A DNA stretch of 64,000 nt from Mucilaginibacter corticis (GTDB lineage: Bacteria > Bacteroidota > Bacteroidia > Sphingobacteriales > Sphingobacteriaceae): assembly GCF_007558865.1 (NCBI RefSeq), contig NZ_VLPK01000002.1, positions 372,001 to 436,000 of the forward strand, read 5' to 3'. The notes under the pieces were generated by a model. That model made no database searches. It was not told the DNA's origin and saw nothing but the letters and a program-made list of their open reading frames with translations. How positions within the stretch are numbered: the first letter of the stretch is position 1; each line of letters starts with the position of its first letter. This document shows, piece after piece, positions 1 to 8,817 of this stretch. The translations under genes and the position numbers were made by a program.

Positions 1-2643
1 ATGTTTGTTCAGCACTGTTTTGCTGATCTGAAAATCAACAACGTCGCGCGGGCGTTCATAAATGTCTATTGCATTTCCTTCGCCGCGAAAAGCCAGTCGC
101 TGGCCAATGCGGTTATACAACAGGTTGAAAGAAAGATTGCCATCTGTAGTGAGGTAATATAAACCCGAGTTGATCAGGTAAGGCGACTGACCTTGTAGTG
201 GTGTAGAAATAGTACGGTTAGGTAAAACTACCTTAGCGTCAATGTATGAAGCATTCACATAAAAAGTCAGATTTCTGAAGAATTGTTGCCCGCCAATAAA
301 ACTGAGCTTTTTTCTGATCTCCATTTCAGCACCGTAATCAGTAGAACTTAGCGCGTTAGCATAAGAAAGAATGTTATTGCCCTGGTTAACCTGCTCTATA
401 GGGTTGGTAAACTTCTTGTAAAAAGCAGATACTGAAATAATTTCTCCGCCTGATGGATAGAACTCGAAACGAAAGTCTGCATTGGCGATCTTACTGCGAA
501 CCAGATCAGGGTTACCTACAATAATATAATTGGTTTGATAATCGAAAAAGCGATAGTCGGCAAGTTCTCTGAATTCAGGGCGGTTAAGCGAGCTGAAATA
601 AGCCAGGCGCAGGTTAGTTTTTGCTGTAAGGTTATAAGTTAAATTGGCTGATGGCAAAATATCTGTGTTATTGTAATCCCGTTCGCCTTTTCCTTTGGCT
701 GCAAGCGTTTGGTTATAATGCTCTGCCCTTGCTCCCCAAATTAAATGGAGTTTATCTGTGAAGCTGTTGTTTAGCATCAGGTAGCCCGCATTAAGATTAG
801 CGGTTCCATCATAATCGGTTGAACTTAGGTCAAGGCGTGCAAGGGCCAGGTTGTTTTGTACTATGCTACTCGGGCTGAAAATGTTACCCAGGTTAACGCC
901 ATTATTTAATGCAATTGGGTTGCTGCCATTTATTGAAGTTTGATTAACATAGCCCAACGCGTCGGTACTGAAATTACGGTCGCGGTATGAAAATAGCCCC
1001 CCGACTTTCAGCTGCTGGCCTATATTATTCCATTTGAATGGATAAGTCAAGTTTGCTGTAACGCCGTAAATATTTTCATGCAATGATGAATATACTCGCC
1101 CAAGATCATTAGGCTTAGGGCTGTTTTCGTTGGAAAAATCTACATATTCCGGTTGATTGAGCGGCGTGTAAATAGTTACTATTCGCTGATCCGGCATATT
1201 CCTGTAGGATAAGCCGTACGACGCATTCCAATTAAACTGTATGTTTCGTTTGCTAAAAGTATGTGTACCCTCCAGCACAGAAGAATATAAGCCATTTTGA
1301 GAGGTTTCGTTTGAAAAACCACGGTACCTTAATGGATTTGTCTGGCTCGACTCAAAATTTAAACCATTGTTGGTTTGTTCAAATTTGACGGTAAAATCAT
1401 TATTGTACAGATTTCGCCAGGCTATTTTGTTCCGGCCATAAGAATAAGCCAGGTTTAATAAACCACCAAGCCCTTTTGTAGCCGCATAGCTGTTCCGGTC
1501 AAAACTATAATTTACCAGCTGATTAGCTGTACCTGTATTGGCGGCATTATATTCTGTCCTGTCGCCTGTCGTTAGTTGCTGCGATGCACGATAGTTTAAG
1601 CTGAAAATGTAGCCGATACGATTGTTATCAGCTAAAGTTTTTGAATTTCCGGTGGTTAACTGTAAACCCGCATTAGGCAAACTATTTACGTTATGATAAG
1701 TAAACGTATTAGGAAACTTTGACGCGATATCGATTTTTTGCTGATCGGTTAAAGCGCTGTAATTGGCTTTCGCATTGGTATATGCGTCAGGCAACTTGCG
1801 CGACCCATCATCAAAACCCAGGAAGTCAAGCCCGCCATGAGGTTGCGGGTTGACGAAATTTTTAAACGTTGTATTACTATTATAGCCAACATTTACAGTT
1901 AATTCTAAAAACTTACGTTCAGGAAGATCTTTTGTAGTGGTTTTTACAGTTCCACCGCTAAAGTCGCCGGGCAGATCGGGCGTAGCTGTTTTATAAATAA
2001 CAATATTGTCTACCAGGCTTGACGGAATAATGTCAAAGGCAAAAGCTTTACGGTCGGGCTCTGAACTTGGTAAAATGGCGTTGTTTAGTAAATTAGCATT
2101 ATACCGGTCTGATAAGCCCCGTACGACAACAAATTTACCATCCTGTATACTGGTTCCGCTTACTCTTTTCAGTACCTCGCCGGTGTTCCTGTCAGGCGAA
2201 CGGCGGATAATATCTGCTGAAATCCCGTCAGTAACCTGGATGTTGTTTTTTTGCGCAGCGTAAAGTGAGTTGACAGATTCCTGCTTATAAGAGCCGCGTA
2301 TAATAACCTCATTGATTGATTTTGCAGATGCAGGCGATAAGGTTGCGTTAAAGATAGCGACAGCATCCGCTTTGATCTCCACATCGCTTACAGATTTGGT
2401 ATCATAACCCATATAGCGAATCAAAAGGCTGCATTTACCGGGGGCTAAACCAGTGATCAGGTATTGTCCGTCAACATTGGTCATTGCGCCGGTTGTAGTG
2501 CCCTCAACCAGTATAGTAGCACCAATTAAGGTTTCGCCGGTTTTAAAATCTGTAATTTTTCCGGATAGACGACCGGTTTTTTGAGCGGATACCACCGATG
2601 CCGATAAAACGAATACGGCTATGAATAAAAGTTTTCTTAACAT
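1..2643 (-). CDS. TonB-dependent outer-membrane receptor (3' part lies outside the window)
   Basis: I translated the open frame from the ATG at 2643; 881 codons lie in the window and the gene continues past position 1. A signal peptide (residues 1-20, ending SVVSA-Q) precedes a carboxypeptidase-regulatory-like beta-sandwich (about 25-105, with GATILVEGTT and VDGQY), then a plug domain (about 115-260, with FVVVRGLSDRYN near 171-182), then barrel strands rich in aromatic residues. The last readable part (RPRDVVDFQI) is typical of the final strands, so perhaps 50-80 residues are missing. There is no STN domain, so it is not a FecA-type signal transducer. It would import a ligand across the outer membrane using TonB energy. 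It is divergent from an ArsR-type gene across a perfect palindrome, which suggests control by that regulator. The ligand is unknown. Confidence 0.93.
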   Translation of the reverse strand, partial: MLRKLLFIAVFVLSASVVSAQKTGRLSGKITDFKTGETLIGATILVEGTTTGAMTNVDGQYLITGLAPGKCSLLIRYMGYDTKSVSDVEIKADAVAIFNATLSPASAKSINEVIIRGSYKQESVNSLYAAQKNNIQVTDGISADIIRRSPDRNTGEVLKRVSGTSIQDGKFVVVRGLSDRYNANLLNNAILPSSEPDRKAFAFDIIPSSLVDNIVIYKTATPDLPGDFSGGTVKTTTKDLPERKFLELTVNVGYNSNTTFKNFVNPQPHGGLDFLGFDDGSRKLPDAYTNAKANYSALTDQQKIDIASKFPNTFTYHNVNSLPNAGLQLTTGNSKTLADNNRIGYIFSLNYRASQQLTTGDRTEYNAANTGTANQLVNYSFDRNSYAATKGLGGLLNLAYSYGRNKIAWRNLYNNDFTVKFEQTNNGLNFESSQTNPLRYRGFSNETSQNGLYSSVLEGTHTFSKRNIQFNWNASYGLSYRNMPDQRIVTIYTPLNQPEYVDFSNENSPKPNDLGRVYSSLHENIYGVTANLTYPFKWNNIGQQLKVGGLFSYRDRNFSTDALGYVNQTSINGSNPIALNNGVNLGNIFSPSSIVQNNLALARLDLSSTDYDGTANLNAGYLMLNNSFTDKLHLIWGARAEHYNQTLAAKGKGERDYNNTDILPSANLTYNLTAKTNLRLAYFSSLNRPEFRELADYRFFDYQTNYIIVGNPDLVRSKIANADFRFEFYPSGGEIISVSAFYKKFTNPIEQVNQGNNILSYANALSSTDYGAEMEIRKKLSFIGGQQFFRNLTFYVNASYIDAKVVLPNRTISTPLQGQSPYLINSGLYYLTTDGNLSFNLLYNRIGQRLAFRGEGNAIDIYERPRDVVDFQISKTVLNKH

Positions 2644-2696
2644 AAATCTTAATGACGCTCAAAAGTATCTGCGCCTCATTAAGGAGATGTTAATTA

Positions 2697-2753
2697 AATA
2701 TTATCAAATCTAATTTATTAGATATTATCTAATAAATTAGATTTGATAATATT
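2697..2753. promoter_or_regulatory. Perfect 57-bp palindrome, probable ArsR-type operator
   Basis: The arms 2697-2724 and 2726-2753 are exact reverse complements around one central base (28 + 1 + 28). Each half holds a smaller dyad of the form TCTAAT-N2-ATTAGA (2709-2722 and 2728-2741), 19 bp apart centre to centre. It lies 53 bp from the receptor start and 54 bp from the ArsR start. This is what two adjacent dimer sites in a shared divergent operator would look like. Operator function is inferred. Confidence 0.7.
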
Positions 2754-2807
2754 CTTAGAATTTTGGTACTTGCTATTTTTTGCCCTTATCTTAGACGACT
2801 ATTTAAA

Positions 2808-3131
2808 ATGGCCACACATAAGAAAACAGATTTTAACAGCCAGGATCAGCAAATTTCAATGATTGCCGGGGCAATGTCGCATCCGGCAAGAATAGCTATC
2901 CTTAGGATATTGGCAGACCACAAGCGTTTGTCGTGCGGTGAAATTGTTGAACTATTGCCTTTAGCTCAAGCCACGGTTTCACATCATTTAAAAGAATTGA
3001 TGGCTGTGCAATTAATTAAAATGACCAATGAGGGAAAGAAGTCTTTATATGAAGTAAATCAGTCCACCTGGAATATTTATACTAAAGACATAGCTCATTT
3101 ATTAACAATGTTAAATAATACCGGGGCTTAG
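2808..3131 (+). CDS. ArsR/SmtB-family winged-helix regulator
   Basis: Protein of 107 residues from the ATG at 2808; an upstream TTG at 2763 would add 15 unconserved-looking residues and is less likely. Residues 20-90 form the ArsR winged helix, with the typical SHPARIAILRIL helix and the recognition helix QATVSHHLKEL at about 54-64. The metal-binding ELCVCDL motif is absent; only one Cys (43, in LSCGEI) is present, so the signal could be redox or something other than a classical ArsR metal. It is divergent from a TonB receptor with a perfect palindrome between them, so it probably regulates itself and the receptor. Confidence 0.88.
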   Translation: MATHKKTDFNSQDQQISMIAGAMSHPARIAILRILADHKRLSCGEIVELLPLAQATVSHHLKELMAVQLIKMTNEGKKSLYEVNQSTWNIYTKDIAHLLTMLNNTGA

Positions 3132-3212
3132 CGCCCTGCACGGCTAAATAAAAACCACGAAGTTTAAATTCCAATCTGCATCTATTTCTGACTTTTTTTA
3201 GCTCAGTAATGC

Positions 3213-3572
3213 TTACCAAACAGCAACTGATGCAACCTGCGTTTCACTTTTTTCTTTACCGGTAACATGATTTTTAAAATCAAGGGTTTTTAACAGGCTT
3301 AAAAAATTATTGGACATTTTAGTAAAAACCGCCTCATCAACCTTATAACTATTCATCCGGCCGTCTCTTTTGCTTTTCAGGATCTTTAAGTATATCAATT
3401 CCGCTAAATGCTGGTTAACGGTTGCCTGCTTATAGGGCAGTGAATGAAGCTCAAGCCTGGTAGCTTCGTTTTTTCTTTCCAGTATCAAACGAATGATACC
3501 CACCCTTACCGGGAGCGCAATGGCTTTGGCAAAGTTGGCCAGGTCAGTGTCTTTTTGAGTAATGGTATCCAT
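3213..3572 (-). CDS. ArsR-like winged-helix regulator, 119 residues
   Basis: Residues 10-80 resemble an ArsR-type winged helix (FAKAIALPVRVGIIRLIL, then YKQATVNQHLAEL as recognition helix and a wing with KRDGRMNSYKVD). No cysteine cluster for metal is seen. It is the second gene of a pair; 5 bp separate it from the related 99-residue gene upstream, so they are probably co-transcribed. It converges on the 2808 ArsR gene. Target unknown. Confidence 0.75.
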   Translation of the reverse strand: MDTITQKDTDLANFAKAIALPVRVGIIRLILERKNEATRLELHSLPYKQATVNQHLAELIYLKILKSKRDGRMNSYKVDEAVFTKMSNNFLSLLKTLDFKNHVTGKEKSETQVASVAVW

Positions 3573-3577
3573 GTGAG

Positions 3578-3877
3578 TTATTTGACAGCGAATTGATGAG
3601 CAAAAGCATTAAACTTTAATGATAAGTGCTTTAAGGTTACGCCATCGGTAATGTAAAAGCGACCAGACAGCTTGATCAAGCCGGTAAATTCAAGTTTAAT
3701 AATTGCCTTTTTAATTACAATTGAGGGATGAGGCAATGTATATATATGCTGTGAAGTGACGTTTGACTGATTGGCTAATAAATGTATAACAGCCAAACAA
3801 ACCGGAGACGAAATAATTTGTGCAAAGTTGGCCAGGACGTTATCATCCGGGCTAAACTTTGAATTAAGTTTTAGCAT
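3578..3877 (-). CDS. Divergent ArsR-like paralogue, 99 residues, possibly without DNA binding
   Basis: The N-terminal part (VLANFAQIISSPVCLAVIHLL) aligns with DLANFAKAIALPVRVGIIRLI of the next gene, so the two appear to come from a duplication. The recognition-helix region is changed to PHPSIVIKKAIIKLEF, losing the usual QxxVSxHL pattern, and the wing is short. It may act as a heterodimer partner or be decaying; both are inference. First gene of the pair, 5 bp before the 119-residue gene. Confidence 0.6.
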   Translation of the reverse strand: MLKLNSKFSPDDNVLANFAQIISSPVCLAVIHLLANQSNVTSQHIYTLPHPSIVIKKAIIKLEFTGLIKLSGRFYITDGVTLKHLSLKFNAFAHQFAVK

Positions 3878-4004
3878 AATTTTATTGTATGCTGCAATAA
3901 AGTTAAAAAGTTGGTTGAACTTAACAGAATTACAGTAGGTGAGATAATGATTAATTTAAGCGGGACATTAGTATATTATACAAGGTCCGTGATTACTTAA
4001 AACA

Positions 4005-4352
4005 TCAAATCCTCCAAATACAATGCAATTTTTGAAAGTCTGTAGTGAGTGCAGGCTTGCAGAGATCAGCTTTAGCAGTTTGTTCTGACTTTATTGATCC
4101 GTAAGCCGTAAAGCTGAATATTAAACTTGCAGTAACTGCTGATGCTGATTTTTTATGAACAGTTATTTTAGGATGAGCAAAGACCTTACCTACAAGCGGG
4201 GTGCTTTCTTTCTTAAAAGTATCCTGAACAATTGTATGGCTTGATGGATGGGCAGATGCAGAAGTAAGTGCTACATGTCCGACGGAAAATAAGACAAATA
4301 CCAGTGTTAAAAAAACTGATAAAGACTTATGATATAATATTTTAAAGCACAT
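4005..4352 (-). CDS. Small secreted or membrane hypothetical protein
   Basis: Not recognised. The 115-residue reading begins with a good signal sequence or membrane helix (residues 10-33, LSVFLTLVFVLFSVGHVALT then SASAH), followed by a hydrophilic part with several His and Lys, a short hydrophobic stretch near 72-85 and two Cys near the end. Nothing homologous is visible nearby. The clear signal-like N terminus is the main reason to accept it; it stands alone on the minus strand. Confidence 0.45.
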   Translation of the reverse strand: MCFKILYHKSLSVFLTLVFVLFSVGHVALTSASAHPSSHTIVQDTFKKESTPLVGKVFAHPKITVHKKSASAVTASLIFSFTAYGSIKSEQTAKADLCKPALTTDFQKLHCIWRI

Positions 4353-4909
4353 CCGGATGCGATATTATCAAACCATTAATTCGGGTCTTTAAAAATATCG
4401 CCATATTGTTAAAGGTGCGTTCTCTTTGTGTTAAGAAAGTATTAATAAATCTTCAGTGTCAGCAGTTTTAGATAGCAAAGTCTTTAAATAAATCGTAATG
4501 ATCTACTGATCAACGTACCCGTTTCGCAGACTGTCAACAAACTTGTACCTGTTATCTTCTAAAGTAATTAAGATATCTGACAAGTCAATGTATTATGACT
4601 ACTGCCCAATGAAGAAAGCTATTGGTTAACTGCTGATAAGGATATTAAAAACCCTTATTATGATAGCCCGATGCAGGATTGTTGTATGATATCAGAAACA
4701 AATAATTAACACTGTATAAACCTGGCAAGTGATCAATTGCTATAATACAGGTATTTAAAAAGATAAACCTATGAGGTATCACCCCTTTGCGCTGAAAAAA
4801 ATATAACAAAATAACGCATATAGTGTAAAATTTCCGGATAATCAGTAAACGCTTGTAATTAAAAGCAGCAATGTTGAATTTGGCTATCCGTTACGGATAA
4901 TATTAGAAT
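4353..4909. other. Gene-free stretch of about 560 bp
   Basis: AT-rich, with stops in all frames at short intervals. I found no open frame above about 15 codons with a plausible start, no tRNA, no clear terminator and no repeat. It presumably holds the promoters of the two flanking divergent genes, but no convincing TANNTTTG box was found. Confidence 0.5.
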
Positions 4910-7720
4910 ATGACAATAAAAACAAAGCTACTTGCAATACTTGTAATAACGCCATCGATACTATTGGCGCAGTCTGCGAACAAAACGGCGAAAACTTTAC
5001 CGCTTGACCCGGCGGTGCGAACGGGTAAACTAGCGAATGGATTTACTTATTTTATCCGGCATAATGAAGAGCCAAAAAACCGGGTAACCTTTTACCTGGC
5101 CAATAAAGTCGGCTCAGTGCTTGAATCGGAGGACCAGCGCGGACTGGCGCATTTTATGGAACACATGAGCTTTAACGGTACCACACACTATCCGAAGAAC
5201 GAGCTGGTGAACTACCTGCAAAAAACAGGCGTGCGTTTTGGTGCCGATCTGAATGCCTATACCAGTTTTGATGAAACGGTATACCAGCTGCCCATCCCGT
5301 CAGACCAGCCGGATATTGTACAGCACGGCCTGCAGATCATGCGTGACTGGGCACAGGAGGCCACGCTTGACCCGGTTGAAATCAATAAAGAACGCGGTGT
5401 AGTGCTCGAAGAGAAACGATTGGGCAAAGGCGCAGCCGAGCGGATGAGGCGGCAGTATTTCCCGACGCTACTGAATAACTCCATTTACGCGGAGCGGATG
5501 CCTATCGGCACGGATGAAGTACTGAACAACTTCAAGCCGGAAACGATCAAACAGTTTTACCATGACTGGTACCGCCCTGACCTGCAGGCGCTGATCGTGG
5601 TGGGAGACATAGATGTCGATGCGATGGAAAAGGATATCAAAACTAAATTCGGCGATTTGAAAAATCCCGCGAATGAAAAGCCAAGGCCAAAGTACAGCGT
5701 GCCGTTAACAGGGAAAAACCAGTTTATCGCAGTTACAGACCCGGAGATGACCGTTACAGCGGCGCAGGTGATCATGAAACAGCCGGAACTTAAGCTGCAT
5801 ACAACTGAAGACTACAGGATAGGTATCATCCGTGAATTATTCAATATGATGCTTTCTGACCGTTTTGCTGATTTACAGCGGCAAGCCGATCCCCCATTTT
5901 TACAGGGTGGTGCCGGAGTAGGCGATTTCCTGGGCGGCTTGGACAACTACGCGGTATCGGTTACCGCCAAACCCGGCGAACTGGAAAAAGGTTTTAAAGC
6001 CGTGTGGCGTGTTAACGACCAAGCCATGCGGTTTGGCTTTACCGCTACTGAACTGGAGCGCGCCAAGGTAGCTTACCTGAACCAATATGAGATTGCCTTA
6101 AAAGAAAAAGACAAAACACCGTCGGACAGCTATGTAAAAGAATACCTGCAATACTTTTTACATGACAATGCCTCGCCGGGTATAGCCTATGAATATAACC
6201 TGGTAAAAACAGACCTGTCAGGCGTTAACCTTGAGGAAGTAAATGCTTATGCCAAAACAAACTTAAAAACGACAGACAGGGACGTACTGATCATGGCGCC
6301 CGAAAAGGATAAAACAACCTTACCAAGCGCCGATATATTCAATGGCTGGATAAAAGCGGTGGATGACGAAAGCATTACGGCTTATCACGACGAAACCAGC
6401 AAAGAAAGCCTGCTTAAAAAGCAGCCTATTGCCGGAAAAATTATTAAAGAACAACATGACCTGAAACAGCACATAACCACCCTGACGCTCAGTAACGGAA
6501 TCAAAGTATTATTGAAGCCGACTGATTTCAAAAATGACGAGATCCTGTTCAGCGGCTGGTCTGCCGGCGGTACCTCGCTGTACAGCGATGCCGATTATCA
6601 ATCGGCAAGCGCGGCTAATATCGTTCCTTCGTTTGGTGCAGGTAACTACAATAATGCGGTGTTGTCCAAATATTTATCGGGCAAGAAGTTTAACGTACAC
6701 ACGTCCATCGGCGAAAGATCGCAAAGCGCGGGCGGCTCAAGCACCGTTGCCGACCTGAAACCGGCCTTACAAATGCTGTACGCCTATATTACCGAGCCAA
6801 GGAAAGACAGCGTATTGTTTGAAGGAATGATCTCGCGCTCCAAAGCAAGTTTGGCTAATCGCTGGGATAACCCGGCAAACGTTTACTCGGATACTGTTGC
6901 AGCAGTACTGAGTAATAACAATATCAGGCGGACCGGGCCATCCGTTGAAAAGCTGAACCAGGTCAGTTTAGAAAAAGCGTATGCTATATACAAAGAACGC
7001 TTTGCAGATGAGTCGGGCTTTACCTTTGTGTTTACCGGCAGTATAGATTCGGTATCAATAAAGCCGTTAATTGAGAAATACATAGGCAGCTTACCTGCCC
7101 TGCATAAAAACGAACAGGCAAAAGACCTGCATATCAACATTCCGGCAGGCAGGATAACAAAAACGGTTTATAAGGGTACCGAACCTAAAGCCACTGTTAA
7201 CCTGGTGTTTTCAGGTCCGTTTGATTACAGCTTTGATAATGACCTGAAAATGGATGCTTTAAAAGAAACACTGCAGATCAGGCTGATTGAAAGGCTGCGT
7301 GAAGACGAGAGCGGGGTCTACTCACCGTCCGTTCGTGCCGGCACAGCAAAATATCCCGAAGCCAGGTTTAGCCTGAACGTATCGTTTGGCTGCGCGCCGC
7401 AGAATGTGGAAAAGCTGATCGCCTCGGCACTGGATGAGATCAATAAGCTCAAAACCGACGGGCCTTTACAAATCAACCTGGACAAGTTTAAGGTGGAAAA
7501 CCGGCGGAGTATGGAAGTGCAGCTAAAAACCAACGGTTTCTGGCTGGGCTATATCAGCGGGCAGCTGCAAAATAAAGAGCCTTTAGACCAGGTAGACCAT
7601 TATATTGAAAGTACCGGTAAGATCACACCGGCAGATGTTAAAGAAATAGCCGGTAAATATTTGAGCGGTAAGAATTACATCCGGCTGGTACTGATGCCCG
7701 AAGCAAATAAGCAACAATAA
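4910..7720 (+). CDS. M16-family zinc metallopeptidase, PqqL-like, periplasmic
   Basis: Protein of 936 residues, close to the size of E. coli PqqL. A signal peptide (1-20, ending ILLA-Q) is followed by a first M16 domain with the inverted zinc motif HFMEH (His81, Glu84, His85) and the third-ligand region ERGVVLEE (Glu161). A second M16-like half (about 520-930) lacks HxxEH, as usual for the two-domain fold. It should degrade peptides or unfolded proteins in the periplasm. Known relatives such as FusC of Pectobacterium act after a TonB receptor (ferredoxin uptake). The SusCD locus begins 400 bp downstream, so a link is possible, but a terminator lies between. Confidence 0.92.
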   Translation: MTIKTKLLAILVITPSILLAQSANKTAKTLPLDPAVRTGKLANGFTYFIRHNEEPKNRVTFYLANKVGSVLESEDQRGLAHFMEHMSFNGTTHYPKNELVNYLQKTGVRFGADLNAYTSFDETVYQLPIPSDQPDIVQHGLQIMRDWAQEATLDPVEINKERGVVLEEKRLGKGAAERMRRQYFPTLLNNSIYAERMPIGTDEVLNNFKPETIKQFYHDWYRPDLQALIVVGDIDVDAMEKDIKTKFGDLKNPANEKPRPKYSVPLTGKNQFIAVTDPEMTVTAAQVIMKQPELKLHTTEDYRIGIIRELFNMMLSDRFADLQRQADPPFLQGGAGVGDFLGGLDNYAVSVTAKPGELEKGFKAVWRVNDQAMRFGFTATELERAKVAYLNQYEIALKEKDKTPSDSYVKEYLQYFLHDNASPGIAYEYNLVKTDLSGVNLEEVNAYAKTNLKTTDRDVLIMAPEKDKTTLPSADIFNGWIKAVDDESITAYHDETSKESLLKKQPIAGKIIKEQHDLKQHITTLTLSNGIKVLLKPTDFKNDEILFSGWSAGGTSLYSDADYQSASAANIVPSFGAGNYNNAVLSKYLSGKKFNVHTSIGERSQSAGGSSTVADLKPALQMLYAYITEPRKDSVLFEGMISRSKASLANRWDNPANVYSDTVAAVLSNNNIRRTGPSVEKLNQVSLEKAYAIYKERFADESGFTFVFTGSIDSVSIKPLIEKYIGSLPALHKNEQAKDLHINIPAGRITKTVYKGTEPKATVNLVFSGPFDYSFDNDLKMDALKETLQIRLIERLREDESGVYSPSVRAGTAKYPEARFSLNVSFGCAPQNVEKLIASALDEINKLKTDGPLQINLDKFKVENRRSMEVQLKTNGFWLGYISGQLQNKEPLDQVDHYIESTGKITPADVKEIAGKYLSGKNYIRLVLMPEANKQQ

Positions 7721-7749
7721 AATGGCCTGTTAAAAAATGTCGTTTTAAG

Positions 7750-7899
7750 ATGGAGACACTTAGCCGGATAACTGTAATTGGTTTATGGTTACTCATCATC
7801 TTTTTGATCACAGTGATCTTTAAAATGATCCGCGACAAAAAAGATAAAGATGGCCTTTTTAAGACCCTCCCTGTTCTTTATCGTTCCTCATTACGATAA
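7750..7899 (+). CDS. 49-residue single-span membrane peptide
   Basis: A short open frame with ATG at 7750 and stop at 7897. The N-terminal half is a strong membrane helix (about residues 7-24, ITVIGLWLLIIFLITVIF). It is followed by a basic tail (KMIRDKKDKDG), giving a normal inside-positive orientation for the C terminus. It starts 29 bp after the peptidase stop and ends just before a good terminator, so it may be the last gene of that unit. No family recognised. The membrane/charge pattern favours a real gene, but a chance frame of this length is possible. Confidence 0.45.
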   Translation: METLSRITVIGLWLLIIFLITVIFKMIRDKKDKDGLFKTLPVLYRSSLR

Positions 7900-7931
7900 A
7901 TGAGATCAGTTAAGTTACAATAGTTATAAAG

Positions 7932-7960
7932 GCCTTTCGATGGAGCGAAAGGCTTTTTTT
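7932..7960 (+). terminator. Intrinsic terminator after the M16 peptidase unit
   Basis: Stem GCCTTTCG (7932-7939) pairs with CGAAAGGC (7946-7953) around a 6-nt loop, followed directly by seven T (7954-7960). Confidence 0.9.
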
Positions 7961-8130
7961 GTTGTAGTTGAAGTCGGTATACCTTAGTTGTACCACTTTA
8001 AGTTTATACCGTTTGTCAATAATTTATTAATCATGTTTTTGCGCTACTAAAAGTAGCTATGCAGAAGATTTATGTGTAGTTATCTTCCATTTGCTGTTAT
8101 TATTAGTTATTTTCGTTGTAAATCGAAAAA

Positions 8131-8709
8131 ATGGCGTCGTTCTCATCACTTTCGGATCATGATCTGTTATCTTATCTAAAAGATGGTGAAGTTGGCGCAT
8201 TTAAAGAAATATTTGACAGGTATGACCGCTTGTTGTTTATCTACGCTTATAAAAAGTTAAGGGATAAAGAAGACGCAAAAGACGTTGTTCAGGATATTTT
8301 CACCAGCCTTTGGAATAACAGGGAAACAATAATCATCAAAAATGCCTTGCAGGTGTATCTCTACACTTCTGTCAGAAATAAAGCATTAAATTTATTCAGG
8401 GACAGGCAAATCAATCATAAATACCTTGAAACATTACAGGATTTTATCAACGGATCCAGCGATTCTACAGATCATAAGGTCAGAGAACAGGATATAAAAA
8501 CCCTGATCGATAATGAAATAGCCAGGTTGCCTGCAAAAATGCGGGAAGTTTTTGAATTGCGGCGTAATGCGCATATGAGTAATAAAGAAATTGCCGAGCA
8601 GCTTTCTATCTCTGAACATACTGTGGCCACACATATAAAAAGAGCTTTAAAAACCCTTAGGATCAGGCTGGGCTTGGTGACCTATTTAATTTTCTTGCTT
8701 TATTATTAG
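8131..8709 (+). CDS. FecI-type ECF sigma factor, first SusCD locus
   Basis: Protein of 192 residues with sigma region 2 (about 22-90, including DAKDVVQDIFTSLW) and region 4 (about 125-182, with NKEIAEQLSISEHTVATHIKRAL). The hydrophobic C-terminal end (LVTYLIFLLYY) is common in Bacteroidota members of this group. It should direct RNA polymerase to the following susC-type operon when released by the FecR-like protein encoded next. A near-consensus -7 box (TATTTTCG, 8108-8115) precedes the ATG, but no -33 box at the right distance was found. Confidence 0.93.
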   Translation: MASFSSLSDHDLLSYLKDGEVGAFKEIFDRYDRLLFIYAYKKLRDKEDAKDVVQDIFTSLWNNRETIIIKNALQVYLYTSVRNKALNLFRDRQINHKYLETLQDFINGSSDSTDHKVREQDIKTLIDNEIARLPAKMREVFELRRNAHMSNKEIAEQLSISEHTVATHIKRALKTLRIRLGLVTYLIFLLYY

Positions 8710-8817
8710 CGAGCTCACAATCTCCCTTTCATCTTAAATTAATAATTTCTTAATTATTTTTTAGCAGGCTGTACCCGATACAGGGTGAAGTGTGTCTTAA
8801 CTATAATAACAATAATT

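Noticed and set aside
2697..2753. Terminator
   Set aside because: The palindrome lies between divergent starts, is AT-rich and has no T run; an operator fits better.
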